From positions 135,263,369 through 135,327,368 of the forward strand of contig OY755039.1 of NCBI GenBank assembly GCA_963576565.1: a DNA stretch of 64,000 bases, read 5' to 3'. This DNA comes from Aspidapion aeneum (lineage: Eukaryota > Arthropoda > Insecta > Coleoptera > Brentidae). A program made the position numbers and the translations under genes. The notes below the pieces were generated by a model. The model had not been told where the DNA came from, did no database searches, and saw nothing but the letters and a program-made list of their open reading frames with translations. Shown in pieces: positions 43,601 through 55,480 of this stretch (position 1 is the first letter of the stretch; each line of letters opens with the position of its first letter).

Positions 43601-44444
43601 GTGGTGGGTAGGTGATTATTTTCGCGGACCAAAATGGTTAAAAATTGCAATATACATTAATCGTGTGAGCTTAGATGCCTGTTCATAAATTGACAGAGTA
43701 ATTTTTTGTCTGTGTGAGACGTGGCCACCCGCCTATACCATTAGTTCGTACAAGTCTTTAGGGTTAAAATCTACCATTTTAAGGCCAGGAAATCATCAAA
43801 TAATTTGGGTCGTTTTTTAAGGAAAGTCCATGAGACCTGTTTACTTAAAAATAAGATCCACAGAATTGCGCCATACAATCAAGACTAAGACAATGCGATA
43901 AGATTTAAAACAAGCCAAAGAAATAAGACCCAAGAGAAAAGCAGTACACAGAACAATAATGAAATCATTGTTATTGCCAATTTTATTACCTTGATGGCCA
44001 GTTTTTATGTCGAAAAAATGCAAATTTTTTGCAAGCAATAAGTATTTTACCACGGTCTAAAAAGAAGTCAAAATTCAACAAAAAGTACAGCGAGCTGGAA
44101 TTGTGGCCGGCGGCTTACGACAGCAGTTTTTTACTTAAATTTTACAAAATAAAAATGGCCAATGAAGCCTTGGGGCCAAACCGTCAAAATTGAGTTAGAT
44201 CTAGGAAAATTTTTGCGAAAAAACTAGTGAAACATTTTCCACAATTAAAAATACACAGAAAAGTAATTCCTATGGTTTAAACAAGACTGCATCGCACTTG
44301 CCGTGACCCTAACCCAAAAATATAAAAAACAAGTTTGGACTTGTTCCAAATTTATGTTCACAATAAATAGGTAATAGAAGGCTTCAACATTAAGATCAAT
44401 CCTAATCATCTTATTTCCTACGGTTTATCTATTATGACCCGCTT
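43601..44444. other. No gene recognised
   Basis: AT-rich spacer. Only short chance frames are present. Confidence 0.4.
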
Positions 44445-45890
44445 ATCTGAGGGCACGGCAGTGCCTCGCCAAGTTCGCGCGCCGTAACCATCTTTTCTTG
44501 AAACATTTCAGCCGATATTTGACCTACTTAAAACTCTACTTCGGAATGAGCTACGAATCTCAAACTTTGCACAGTCGTAGATCTCCATGGAGTTAAAAAC
44601 CCCTCCAAGCTTCATGGAATTCCATAAAGTAGTAAAGTAGTTACGAAATTTCAAAAAACGTTGAAATTGCCACTCACTCACTCACTCACTCATGTATAGA
44701 TCATCAATATTCTACTGTACTTCCAGACATGCTATAAAGCTGAAATTTGGCAGACTGATATAAATTATGACCAAACCCCTGGAAAAAATCAAAAACCCCA
44801 ACATTTTAATTTACTCCCCTCCCCTATACATTTAAAGTTAAGTAAAAGTAGCATTGCCCACTTCCAGAAATGCTAAAGAGTTGAGCTTTGGCAGAATGAT
44901 AGGAACTATGATAAAACTATAGGAAAAAATTAAAACACCCCAAAATTCTAATTTACTTTCTTCCCCTATAAATGTAAAATTAAATAAAGGTAACATTGCC
45001 TACTTCCAGACATGCTAGAGAGCTGAGCTTTGGAAGACCGATAGTAACTATGATAAAGTTATAGAAAAAAATTAAAACACCCCAAAATTCTAATTTACTT
45101 CCTTCCCCTATAAATGTAAAGTTATGTAAAAGTAACATGCACTGCCCACTTCTAGAAACGCTAAAGAGCTGAACTTTTTAAGACCGAAAGACAATATGAT
45201 AAAACTATACGAAAAAATTAAAAAACACCAACATTTTAATTTACTTCTCTCTCCAATAAATGTAAATTTATATAAAACTAACATTGCCCACTTCCAGAAA
45301 CGCTAGAGAGCTGAGCATTGGAATGCTGATAGAAATTATGATAAAATTATGGGAAAAATTTTTTAAAAGTCCAATATTTTCATTTACTCTCCTACCCTAT
45401 AAATGTAAAGTTATGTAAAAGTAACATTACCCACTTCCAGAAACGCGAGAGAGTTGAGCATTGGAAGACTGATAGGAACTATGATAAAACTATAGGAAAA
45501 AATTTAAAAACACGACAATTTTAATTTATTTCCCTCCCCTATACATGTAAAGTTATGTAAAACTAACATTGTGCACTTTCAGAAACGCTAGAGAGCTGAG
45601 CTTTGGAAAAAAATTTAGAAACCTCAAAAATTTAAGTAAGGCATTGCAAAACTTTTGAACAATATTCCGCATATTTTAATACTTTAAAAACTAAGTATTA
45701 TCCAATTCCTTTAAAAAAGAAGTGAAATCATTACAAAAACATTTCATGTAAAAAAAGCCAAGTACGCGAAAATGGCATTTCGTAAAAAGAATTGAGATAA
45801 AAGTAAAGCCAAGTTCTTCAATACAAATTTCAAAATGAAAGGTTCTTACTAGTTTGGAAATATTTTTCTAAACTTGGCTATTACGGCTGT
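44445..45890 (-). repeat. 140-bp-unit repeat family, copy E (largest)
   Basis: It opens with the terminal hairpin TCTGAGGGCACGGCAGTGCC, then the tail (CCGATATTTGACCTACTTAA, ATGTATAGATCATCAATATT). Six tandem units of about 140 bp start near 44860, 45000, 45140, 45288, 45430 and 45570. Each has CACTTCCAGAAACGCTAGAG and GCTGAGCTTTGGAAGAC, then AACTATGATAAAACTATA and CCTATAAATGTAAA variants. The arm sequence runs 45721-45890. There is no coding capacity. Confidence 0.88.
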
Positions 45891-46100
45891 AAATGACTCT
45901 TAGGCACAGTGCTAAATTGAACATAAAGAAGTTTGGCTGTAATAGCAAAGTTTAAAAAAATATTTCCAAACTAGTAAGAACCTTTCATTTTGAAATTTGT
46001 ATTGGAGAACTTGGCTTTACTTTTATCTCAATTCTTTTTACGGAATGCCATTTTCGCGTACTTGGCTTTTTTTTACATGAAATGTTTTTGTAATGATTTC
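45721..46100. repeat. Inverted duplication of the repeat arm (hairpin)
   Basis: 45721-45890 and 45940-46100 are inverted copies. Shared blocks are AAAAACATTTCATGTAAAAA, AAGTACGCGAAAATGGCATT, TTCTTCAATACAAATTTC and TTCTTACTAGTTTGGAAATA. The loop at about 45890-45940 contains AACATAAAGAAGTTTGGCTG. The arms are almost identical. Confidence 0.9.
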
Positions 46101-47923
46101 CTTGTTCTGAAGAAGCGCAGCTAAATACCGCGTTGGTCGATTTTTTTCACTCGTGCAAATTGTGTCGGAAAATAAAAACGAGTAAGTGTTTTTAAACAAC
46201 AGATAATGTAGATTACAGGTCAAGGTTTGTAACTTGAAATATAAGCTTTAACTAGTCTGTGTCTAACTTTTAGTTTATTCTATATGCTCTAAACAATTAT
46301 GTCCTCAAAATATGCATTTTTTTTAAATACCAAACTTTAAGAAAGGTTTTAAAAAAATCATCTCATATATTGGTAGGATAACAAACTATATTCAGTGTGT
46401 TTTATTTGCGGAAACTTGAATGAAATGAGTCATCGTCGTTAAAAATGCCGATCTAGCAGAAGTATGGTGTTAGAGCGGGAAATCCAGAAAATTTTTCTAT
46501 TGCATTTTAGGGAATTGTATCCCTCCTTTTTCTAGAAGAATATTACCAACAGATTCGTAATCAACTCATGGAAATTCCTTCACTGGAGCAAAAATGGGAA
46601 AAAGTATGCTGAAGAAGGAAAATACTATTTCAAGAAAACTAGGCTTGGCTGCACTACTTAAAGGTCTATTCTCATCAGAGACCGATAAAGCCCTTCCACT
46701 AAGCAAGTTGAAGGCAAAGAAAAGGTTAGCGGAGCTTGCATCTTGCGGAACATCGGATGAACTGCAATTCTGCAGGTTTGTTTGAGTAAATGATCTCCAG
46801 ACATTGTTGTCAAGTCGATTTGAAAACATTCCTAAACCTTTAATGATACAAACATTTCTTTGTAAATCTTAAAAATAGTACAAAACCATAATAGAGCATT
46901 AAACCAGAGAATACTTTTTTATATTAAAAATGATTCAACATTCTATTGTAGCACGTATATTATTTTTTGAATCTCAATAGTAATAATACATCATCGTGCA
47001 GGTATAATACATTTAAAACAATGTGGCAGCTTAGGAACCGGCTGTTTGTTTACATAATAATGCTTAAAATATTTAACTACGCCTATATTTTGTTTACAGA
47101 GAAATAAGCTGTTTACTTACTTGTAAAAGGACCGTTTATTTGTCATAGGATGTTTTAAACACCTCGCACTTTTTTACCATAATGACTTTAACGCAAAAAA
47201 CAATAAAAAATCACAAAATCACAGGCTTTTTAGCACGGACACCTTTTAGTCAACAACGATTCAAAATACAATGACGGCCATCAACAACAAGTGACAGTGC
47301 GTCATCAACCACGCCGTTGTTAGCGAGGTTGCCGGGCGGTTAATTCTTTCGAACGTCTATAGGACACAATTATTTATCTTGGTGAAACTAGTAAGATAGG
47401 CTTTTACATTTTATTTTGAATGAAAATAATTTTGATTTTTAAAGAAAATAGCGTTTAATTAATTATGCCTTTTTAGTTATCTTATCACATTATGAAAACG
47501 TGGCAATTTGGGTTTTTTCCCACCTGGCCCCTTTGTAAATATTAGACTCAATCAATAAGAAAGTATGTTGCTTCTACGTGGTTTAATGTTCAAAGGCTTG
47601 CAACTATTTATTTCAAAGTTTCAGGGTTTTTTCACCTGATATGACTGGGCTAAACTGTCAAATAACCACTTAATAAGGCAACTCCATAAATCATAATCTC
47701 TTCTTGCTTACTTAAAATGCTGAAATATGGTATCTTCGCTAAGTAAGAAAATAATTAAAGCCAAGTAAAACACGGAACTTCGTCTTGTAATGAGACACGC
47801 GTCCAGTATAAATTAAAATCATATTTAATATTGAATATCGAAATTTTCCCGTTACTTAGGAATCTGCGATCTGTGGAGTTCCGTCGGAATCGGTAAAGCA
47901 CCTCCGAATAAGACTATGGCGTA
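46101..47923. other. No gene recognised; one doubtful open frame
   Basis: Mostly unassigned AT-rich sequence. A 63-codon plus-strand frame at 46594-46785 (KKENTISRKLGLAALLKGLF, then SKLKAKKRLAELASCGTS) ends near a GT. It looks somewhat protein-like, but I recognise no family. 47280-47340 is GC-richer (GCCGTTGTTAGCGAGGTTGC) without an identifiable role. Confidence 0.35.
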
Positions 47924-49019
47924 CGAGGATGGGGTGAAAAGTTTCCTGCCTAACATAGAACGCAACACCATAGTGACTAAATAATAATTTCTTTTTCTAC
48001 AGTCTGATTTATCCAACTCATCCAATCAAATTTTTTTTCAGCAAGAATTTTTTTTAGGTTAGGAAACAAATAAAAGTCTGACGGGGCTAGGTCTGGCGAA
48101 TAAGGTGGATGGTTTAACAGTTCAAAGCCTAGCTGATGGATTTTAGCCATTACAAGAGCGGATTTGTGGCAAGATGCATTGTCCTGATAAAACAAAATTT
48201 TATTTTTTGCCAAACCAGGGGGTTTTTCACGTATATTCTGCTTGAGCTGGTCCAGTAAGTCGCTGTAGTACTCTTAATTTATTGTTCTTCCTTTTTCTAG
48301 ATAAGCTATGAGGAGTATATCTTTAGCGTCCCAAAAGACCGTTGCCATGATCTTTCCCGCAGACGGTACTGCCTTTGCTTTCTTTGCAACTGGTTAGTCC
48401 TTTGCCGTCCATTGTTTGGACCGTTGCTTAGTTTCAGGGGTATAATGCTGAACCCATGTTTCATCAACCGTAATAAATCTACGCAACAAGTCCCCTGAAT
48501 CAAGTCTAAACAGTGCCATATTCTCCTCTGAAATGGTCAGACGCACGAGGTCTTGATCTGGCGTGAGCAAACGCGGCACCCACCGGGCGGATAGCTTTCT
48601 CATACCTAAAACTTCACATAAAATATGCTGCCTCTTTCGGTCCTAATCTTCGAATTTTTAGAATTAGTTTGTGAATGGTTTGCACCATTTCTTCAGAAGT
48701 TGCCGTTTTTGGCCTGCCAGAACGCGAAGGTTCACCAGTGCTAGTACGACCACGTTTAAAGCTCGATACCCAGGTTTTAACTGTGGAATGGGAAGGAGCA
48801 GATTCCCCCAGTGTAGCATCTAGTTCAGCTTTTATTTCCGTCGGCGATAACCCTTTGATATGAAAAGATTATTTTCTTCTTTTAAAATCGACACACTGTA
48901 TAAACTTTCAAAATAAGCAGGACACAAACTACTTGACGAACCCACTTTAAACACGTTGGAACAGGAAAGCAAATCGGGCCTGCTATAGGCCAGGCCGGAA
49001 ACTTTTCATTCCATCTTCG
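47924..49019 (-). mobile_element. Mariner-family element, decayed, 1096 bp
   Basis: The terminal repeats, read inward, are CGAGGATGGGGTGAAAAGTT (left) and CGAAGATGGAATGAAAAGTT (right), flanked by TA. On the minus strand, broken frames read GLSPTEIKAELDATLGESAP and TVKTWVSSFKRGRTSTGEPS (helix-turn-helix region and GRP linker), ENMALFRLDSGDLLRRFITV then DETWVQHYTPETKQ (first catalytic Asp), ILFYQDNASCHKS (second Asp) and HPPYSPDLAPSDFYLFPNLK (third Asp at DF). All three catalytic positions survive, but frameshifts and stops separate them. Confidence 0.9.
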
Positions 49020-51384
49020 TAGATACTCTATTTTGTCTTTATCAGAGTAATTGGTATTTTTGTCCAACCAATAATCACAAAAATTTTATTTTTGTTTTGA
49101 TTTTGTTAACATTTTTTGATATTATTTGGGTAAGAAAACGTAATTTGTGAAGCAAATGTATGGTTAGATTTGGCTGGTTCCCTGTGGTTGTACTTTAAAC
49201 CTTATCTCGAGTTTGAGAAACAACAATAATGCGCCAAAGAATACCTGATTTCCCCTTATTTTCCTTCTCTAAACCAATATAAGGGTGTATTAATAAAATT
49301 TTAGTCTCAACATAAATATTTTTTCTTTAAACTAGATCCCCTGTCCTTCTTTTGGGAGGTCGAAATCTAAAAATACGGTCCAAAATGTGTACCTATTTAG
49401 GCGAGGGTCGAGTTTGTCAAGTAGCCGGAACAAATCCTCATGCAACCTGCAAATTAATTTATTAATTTAATTAAGTTTAATTTATTTATAACCAGTGGAG
49501 GCCCGTGAGCTGTAAATCTGGGGGAGGCGCTAATGACTTAAGAGTAGGGATTATGGACTTTTTATTTTTCAATCATTAACAGAGAAAGAATATAACAATA
49601 GACACGGCGCCGGCGTGCTTACCTTAAAGAAATTATTCTTAAAACAAAGAGAAATAAAAATCAACAAAAATAGGTAGGTATTTAACTGCTATTCGTGAAC
49701 AACTGAAGTACATAAATTTCCCGTACAAGATCTCACCTTAAGGAGACTTTCTCACCTATAAATCTCCAACACAGTTAACTGTTTCGTCCTTATGGGACTT
49801 CTCAGAACACTGCTTGGTCAATGTGACACTCTGGCGAAGTTAATGAGACGGTTTTGTCTCTAATCCTATGTAAATAGTGAGAAAACTTTCGCAAGATGCG
49901 CCATCTACCGAGATAACAGAGAAACAATAACAAAAGCAGGCGAAATAAACTGTTATACATAACGATCAATAAAAAGATCGAAACAAATGAAAAGAAACAA
50001 ACTATTCCGTGACCTACGACAGCTCTTTCTGCCTTTCAAGCCAGATCAACGCTTATTGCGTTTTTACTCACTATCAGACACGTTGTAACCGGGTACCGGG
50101 TACAACAGATTCCATTATACTAGGTATCGGGTACTCCAAATTGTACTCGGAGTAAATTTTTAAGTATTTTCTTTCCGGGTGCTGCCCAACTCTGCATAGA
50201 AGGTAGGTCGCGGTCCAACGCCGCACCGCGCAGACTCCGGCGTAGCGTGCGGGGTAGTCAGAGACGAGGGCACAAAAAATCTAGGTTAGTAAGATTTTCT
50301 ATGGCGAGGCGAGAGCTTTGGAATGGTATGGTCTTTTCAAAGCAACAGGAAATAGCTTTTAACAAATGCCTCCAATACTATAAAGTTTACCAGGCAAAGA
50401 CTTAAAATAATACCATTTTAAAATGGTTAAAACTATAGCGTACTTGCTTGATGTGAATAGGTACGTTACGCCACTGGTCGAGCTAACATAGCAAAACTTT
50501 ATTCACCGACTGCGGTTAATTAGAGGAGCGACCACTGAGTAGTACCGACCGACGAGTCTGCCTAGTATTTTCTTTGATGATGACAAAAATGTGCGCAGGT
50601 CGAGGGTCAGCTCCGTGAACTTATAACCATTTTTAAGTGCTGCTGCGCACACGGTCAAACCGTTCTGTATTTTGTTGGCGAAGGTGAAATATTTTTTCCT
50701 ACAAGTGTGCGGATAGTTTCCTTTTCGGCACTTATTTGCGTGCTAAAAGTTGTACTTTTCCACCCTTGTGGGAAATATTTAGTGCTCTTAGAGTAAAAAC
50801 AGCATGTCTTTTAAGGATGTGGTACTCTCGAGTCGAGTCGAGCAAATTTGAAGAAAAATTAAATCAAAAAATTTTAGTGCCCTATACAAAAAATCGACTC
50901 GGAAAGAGCCTGGTCCTTTGTTTTCCTTTTATTTGATGTACATTAAAAAGCAGAAAAATATTTATTTTTATTAAAATCTATTTAGAGATTCTTGGAGCGG
51001 GGAGGGGCTTAAAAATCTAAAAATCTTAATGAAAGGGTCTTGATTTTATTAAGAACAATATAAAGCCTCAGGGCGGTCGTAATGCCTGTCTATTTAATAA
51101 AGTATAGTTAGAAAAACATTTTTCGACGTTTTAATATTTGAAACTTACACGTCAAATTAGAAAAGGAAAGGTAGCATTTGCTCTCTTTGCAACAAATATT
51201 TATGCTCCATATTGTCTGTGTATCAAGGCCTATACAGGGAGTTCCTAGTTAAGTGTCCACCATTGCAAACTTTGTTATTAACAAAGATAGAAAAAAGTTT
51301 ATATTTATAAACTAGTAGAATTTTTGACTCTATTTAAGACGCCTAAATCAAAAAAAGAATCGGACATCGCGTTTTCGAGTTTTT
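49020..51384. other. No gene recognised
   Basis: 2.4 kb without an identifiable gene. 50080-50270 is GC-richer, with repeated GGGTAC(C/T) phrases. A CAGTGGAGG start at 49495 and a CGCCACTGG at 50470 could be ends of a hAT-type element, but flanking sequences do not match. Confidence 0.4.
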
Positions 51385-52010
51385 ATAAATAACTGAATAT
51401 AATCTAAAAATCCGGGTCACGGGATCTTAATCGAATTGACACGCCCTCGGTATATGCGAGTGGCGCTTCGGTCAGGAGGTTGATAACTCTTTTCTGATTT
51501 GGTGTCCTGCAGCAAATATAAAATTGACCAAGCTTTTATACATAAATCCAGTGGCGGATCTAGGTGTGGGTAGAGTGGGCACCTGCCCACGACACCAGGC
51601 GCCAGAAACCCGCAGTGGCGCCAAAATGTGCCCGCAATCGTGGAGTGAGGTGTCAAATTTTATCATTGCCCTCCACGTATTTTAACCCAGATCCGCCACT
51701 GATAAATCCTAATAGATCTCCTCTAGAAAAAAACTAATTGATATATTTTTTTCTGTTCATATAAAAGATCTTTTTAAAATTGTCAAACGTATCGTAACGT
51801 ATTCCAAAAAATACAAAAACCAAACAATTTCGTTACAGTTTTCTATAACACAACTAGGCTACTGAGATACCGAACATTATTTTGAAATATTTGTTGTGTT
51901 TTAGCCGTAACTTTTTTTATATTTTTTGAATAAGATGAAATAGCAGAAAACGTTTGTTAAACATGCTAATCACCACGCAAAATTTCGACGCATTCCGCCT
52001 TCTCGTTTTC
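51385..52010 (+). repeat. Dispersed repeat, copy 2 (paralogue of 1395-1905)
   Basis: Matches 1395-1905 in order and orientation, apart from a MITE insertion at 51550-51701. See the first copy for shared landmarks. Confidence 0.75.
51550..51701. mobile_element. hAT-type MITE, 152 bp, with empty-site paralogue
   Basis: Inverted ends AGTGGCGGATCTAGG and AGATCCGCCACT. ATAAATCC is repeated at 51542-51549 and 51702-51709 (8-bp duplication). The paralogous repeat at 1395-1905 has a single AAATCC and no insertion at the same point. The interior is GC-rich relative to its surroundings. Confidence 0.9.
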
Positions 52011-52407
52011 TAAAAGATTTGACCAAAAAATGTCAAATTCCGTCATATGTTTTTATACTCTACTCATTTAAAATCCGTGATTTTTACGTTTGCTGGATTA
52101 TCTTAAGAAAAATACCTCCCTATCAAGAATTTTTGCTCCAAATATTCTGTTTACAGTAAGAAATACATACCTTACAAGGCTCCATCCCACTAAAAACTAT
52201 TAGTTATCGTTTCAAATACTATAGTTATTGGTTAAGCGAATTTTTAGTTATGTTACAGTCAGACAGATAGAGCGACAGATAATCCTAGAGCAGTTATACT
52301 GACACACAGACAAATACCACCACAAAATTTGGTTATTAGTTTTTTTTGGGTTTTTAAACAACTCTTTTTAAGTGGTAATAAAAATATTTTATTGATGAAC
52401 CCATTAG

Positions 52408-52538
52408 GCTTTCAAAAATTTCAAGATAGCCAAAAAGTGTCCCTCTCGCAAACAAAATCGACGTGTCTGAACGTTTCTCCAAATTCGCACGAAAAATACC
52501 CAAAAACACCTGTGTTACCTTTTAGTTGGGACACTCTG
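52408..52538. mobile_element. Half copy of the 9521-10167 hairpin family
   Basis: TTTCAAAAATTTCAAGATAG, CAAACAAAATCGACGTGTCT and GGGACACTCTG followed by TA correspond to the right arm of 9521-10167. The left arm is absent, so this copy is not palindromic. Confidence 0.75.
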
Positions 52539-52555
52539 TATATATTCCTCTACTT

Positions 52556-53955
52556 GTCTGTGTTTGTTATGATTTTAGTTTTCGTTTAGTTTATACTCAA
52601 GCCTATATTTTTAGCTGCTGTATCTAATTCTTCCAGCATTTTTATCAGTTCTTCTTTCTTATCTGTTGTTAAGGCGATTTGAGACCTATTTCTTCCCAAT
52701 CTAAGTTTTTAAAAACATTTTCTTGGAGCTGGTTAAATAGTTTAGAGGATATTTTGTCACCCTGGCTGACACCTCTTCTTATGAGGATTGGCTTGGTTCC
52801 TTCGTGGATTTGGATTGATGTTGTTGCTTCGCAATATATATTGGCTTTTAAGTTTGTGTATCTGTTATCTATTCAGCTATTAATTGAACATGTTTTTACT
52901 GCACAGTGCGCAATGCTATCGAAAGCTTTTTTAAAGTCCATAAACACAATATATAGTGGAATGTTGTATTCGTTGGCTCGTTCTATTAAGATTTTCACGG
53001 TTTCAACTATATTGAAACCTTTTCTGAAGCCTGCTGGTTCTTTTCATTAATATCCGTCATATCTTGTTGTTTGTCCATCTGTTAATATTTTCGTAAAGAT
53101 TATAAATTCCATTGAGGAGTGTAATAGGTCAATAGTTTGTAGGTCTGCTCTATCGCTTTTCTTGGCTAGAATAATGGTTATGGATTCTTTCCAGTTGTTT
53201 GGGATTATTTGTTCTTTTAGTATTTTATTCAGAACAATATGGAGGGTTCTTTCGTTTATTCTCTTTTATCATTTTTCTTATAGGTTTATTAATTTTTATG
53301 TATTTTATAGATATTCTTTTTCCTTTTTTCTTGAGGTTCCGCCTTTTTTTCATGTGTTTCTTTATTTCTTCTGATAGACAATTTTCTCTTTTTTACCTTT
53401 TTGTGCGATAACTTTGCCTACTTTGATCATAGCTCTTGTCAGCTATTCATTTATTTAATCTATATTTTCATTTTCGCATCTTAAGTCTTGGGTTAGCTGT
53501 TTCTTTAGCCTTTCCTTGTTTATAGCTTTATTCATATCAAGTTGTTCATTGTTATTATTATTTTTTCATTTCGAAATTGCTATCAATGGAGATTTTTGTT
53601 CTGACTATCCTGAGATCACTCTCTGTTGTAAAGCTGTTTGGGACTGTGACATCTCTAACGATATTTTTATCAGTTGTCAGTATGTAATCAATTTCATTTT
53701 TCGTTATTTCGTTAGTACTGTACCATGTACACTTTCTTTGCGGTTTCTTGTACCACTGTCATTCTTTTCGCCATATTTAAAATCCCCTATTTTAGTTTAT
53801 TCTATGTTAATTTTCTTACCTAATTAGACATTGAAATCTCCCATTAATAGTGTAAGATGGGTTTTGGGTTCTTCCATGGCTTTTGAGATGTCTTCATAGA
53901 ATGCTCGTATATTTATTAAACTAGTATCCATATATTTCGTGGCAAAGTCAAAGTC
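52556..53955 (-). pseudogene. RTE-type LINE, endonuclease and partial reverse transcriptase
   Basis: Minus-strand broken frames read LTLLMGDFNV (endonuclease box), IGDFKYGEKND, YILTTDKNIVRDVTVPNSF and TTESD.RIVRTKI (endonuclease end). Next come EPAGFRKGFNIVETVKILIE, VFMDFKKAFDSIAHCAV and RGVSQGDKISSKLF, then LENVFKNLDWEEIGLK-like sequence and TDKKEELIKMLEELDTAAKN. The FADD box lies in a small deletion between the last two blocks. The order matches RTE proteins. It is a different family from the TAG- and TA-tailed RTEs in this window. Confidence 0.82.
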
Positions 53956-54288
53956 ACCTGCCTAAATGTTGGAATGTGCCGCATATTTTCGCTCTTAATT
54001 ATTAAGTAATTTTTTAACCAAAGAGTTTCCTGCTTTTTCCTCTAGATCCGTCACTGCTAATAACTTATTTTTGGTATAGGCGTATTATACCCTCCCTATC
54101 AAGTAAGCCCGTCCATGTGAAAGGGTTTTTAAAAGCTATTTTCTAACAATTACTGATTTTTTTGTATAAAATAAAATAGAGATTGGTTGCGGTAATAACA
54201 TTTTTAAGTATTGCAAAGCAACCATAGAGTTTAATATAAAAAGAGAGAATGTAGTTCAGTATTGAAAAATGAGATAATTTCTGAAAGA
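53956..54288. other. No gene recognised
   Basis: Short AT-rich spacer between a LINE remnant and a minisatellite. Confidence 0.4.
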
Positions 54289-54410
54289 GCAGTGTAGCGC
54301 ATAATGGCGGACCACTGTTAGGCAGTGAAGCACATAATGGCGGATCACTGTTGAGGCAGTGCGCATTAGGGTGGACCACTGTTGGGTAGTGTAGCGCATA
54401 ATAGCGCTAT
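54289..54410. repeat. 34-bp minisatellite (AGCGCATAATGGCGGACCAC-type)
   Basis: Four imperfect tandem copies containing GCGCATAATGGCGGACCACT and TGTT(A/G)(A/G)GGCAGTG. One isolated unit recurs at 54594-54630. The minus-strand frame over it (54143-54379) is a repeat artefact. Confidence 0.85.
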
Positions 54411-55030
54411 AAATTGATAGTTTATAGCTAGTTTGTAAGTTTTAAATTTAACTTAACCTATTGAGTAAAACTACAACCCAATTATACCCAATTGTAACCC
54501 AAAATATGAGTTTTAAAAAATAAAAATAAAATGTTCTGAAAAAATAATAAAAATTAGATTAAAAGAAAAAGAGGTTTTTGCGAAACCGAAACAACTGTTG
54601 AGGCAGTGCGCATTATGGCGGGCCACTGAGAAAAACCTAAAAGGCTATAAGTGCCTGCACGCGTTCCTTCAGATTAGAGGATCTGTAAGTTTTATGGGTT
54701 CTTACATGCTTTCTGAATGACACATCAAAGTGGAAGGTTTTAATTAAAAGATAACCTTTTTACTTGGATGTTGGGATGCTAGTTGTTTAGCGGCAATTAA
54801 GCGTCCAGGGGAAGCCCTCATACTATTTTAGGGTAGCATGCTGAAGAAAGAAGATTAAAAGTATTACCAAAAGTTATATCTGATTTTATTGTTAATGGAA
54901 TGTACGATAAAGTGCAATTGCATGGAAGGGCGGCATGAGGCCCCCGGAGAGTAAACTTTAAATTTATGAGTAATTGAGCAGATATATAAATTTATTGTTT
55001 TATTTTTACGGTACATGACGACTGCCTGTC
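54411..55030. other. No gene recognised
   Basis: AT-rich spacer apart from the isolated minisatellite unit at 54594-54630. Confidence 0.4.
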
Positions 55031-55480
55031 AAGCTAATTAGGAACGGAAGTGACAAATGACAAAGAGTTCATTAAAGGACCTTGTAGAAACAAAGCCAGG
55101 AACATTATTGGACTTACCAGACAGGAGATACGTATAGTGACTGGTCTTTATACGGGTCAATGTCGACTGAGAGTACCCATGCACAGAATGGGACTAACAG
55201 AACAGACCGGATGTAGACTCTGTATGGAGGATGACGAAACAGTCAGACATGTACTGTGCGAATGTCCGGTTATTGCACGTTTACGTCAGAATACTTTCGG
55301 TAAACGTCAGATCGACTCAGAAGATCTGAACAGTGTCTCACCCAAACTGATAGCCGGCCTTTTTGGAGGATTAGGCATACAGTGGTGATAAACCACTCAA
55401 AAGTGAGCCACAATAGACCCACTGGTGGTCGCAGTGGAAGGGCTGCAAGGCCCACTCACATTTGAATCATCAATCATCAC
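55031..55480 (+). pseudogene. 3' end of an R1/I/LOA-type LINE
   Basis: The frame to the stop at 55388 reads TNDKEFIKGPCRNKARNIIG and LTRQEIRIVTGLYTGQCRLR, then MHRMGLTEQTGCRLCMEDDE and TVRHVLCECP. This is the post-RNase H segment, with a C-x2-C...H-x4-C zinc-knuckle-like motif and a following LNSVSPKLIAGLFGGLGI. A short 3' region ends in ATCATCAATCATCA, a microsatellite-like tail typical of LINEs. It is 5'-truncated. The same region of a related family is seen at 42680-43030 on the minus strand. Confidence 0.82.

Noticed and set aside
44860..45610. CRISPR-like regular repeats
   Set aside because: Units are contiguous ~140-bp tandem repeats without unique spacers, in a eukaryotic transposon context.
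49495..50476. Possible hAT element between CAGTGGAGG and CGCCACTG
   Set aside because: The ends match over only a few bases and the flanking 8-mers do not agree.
52679..53050. 123-codon plus-strand frame
   Set aside because: Antisense to the decayed RTE; the minus strand reads FMDFKKAFDSI and neighbouring RT motifs.
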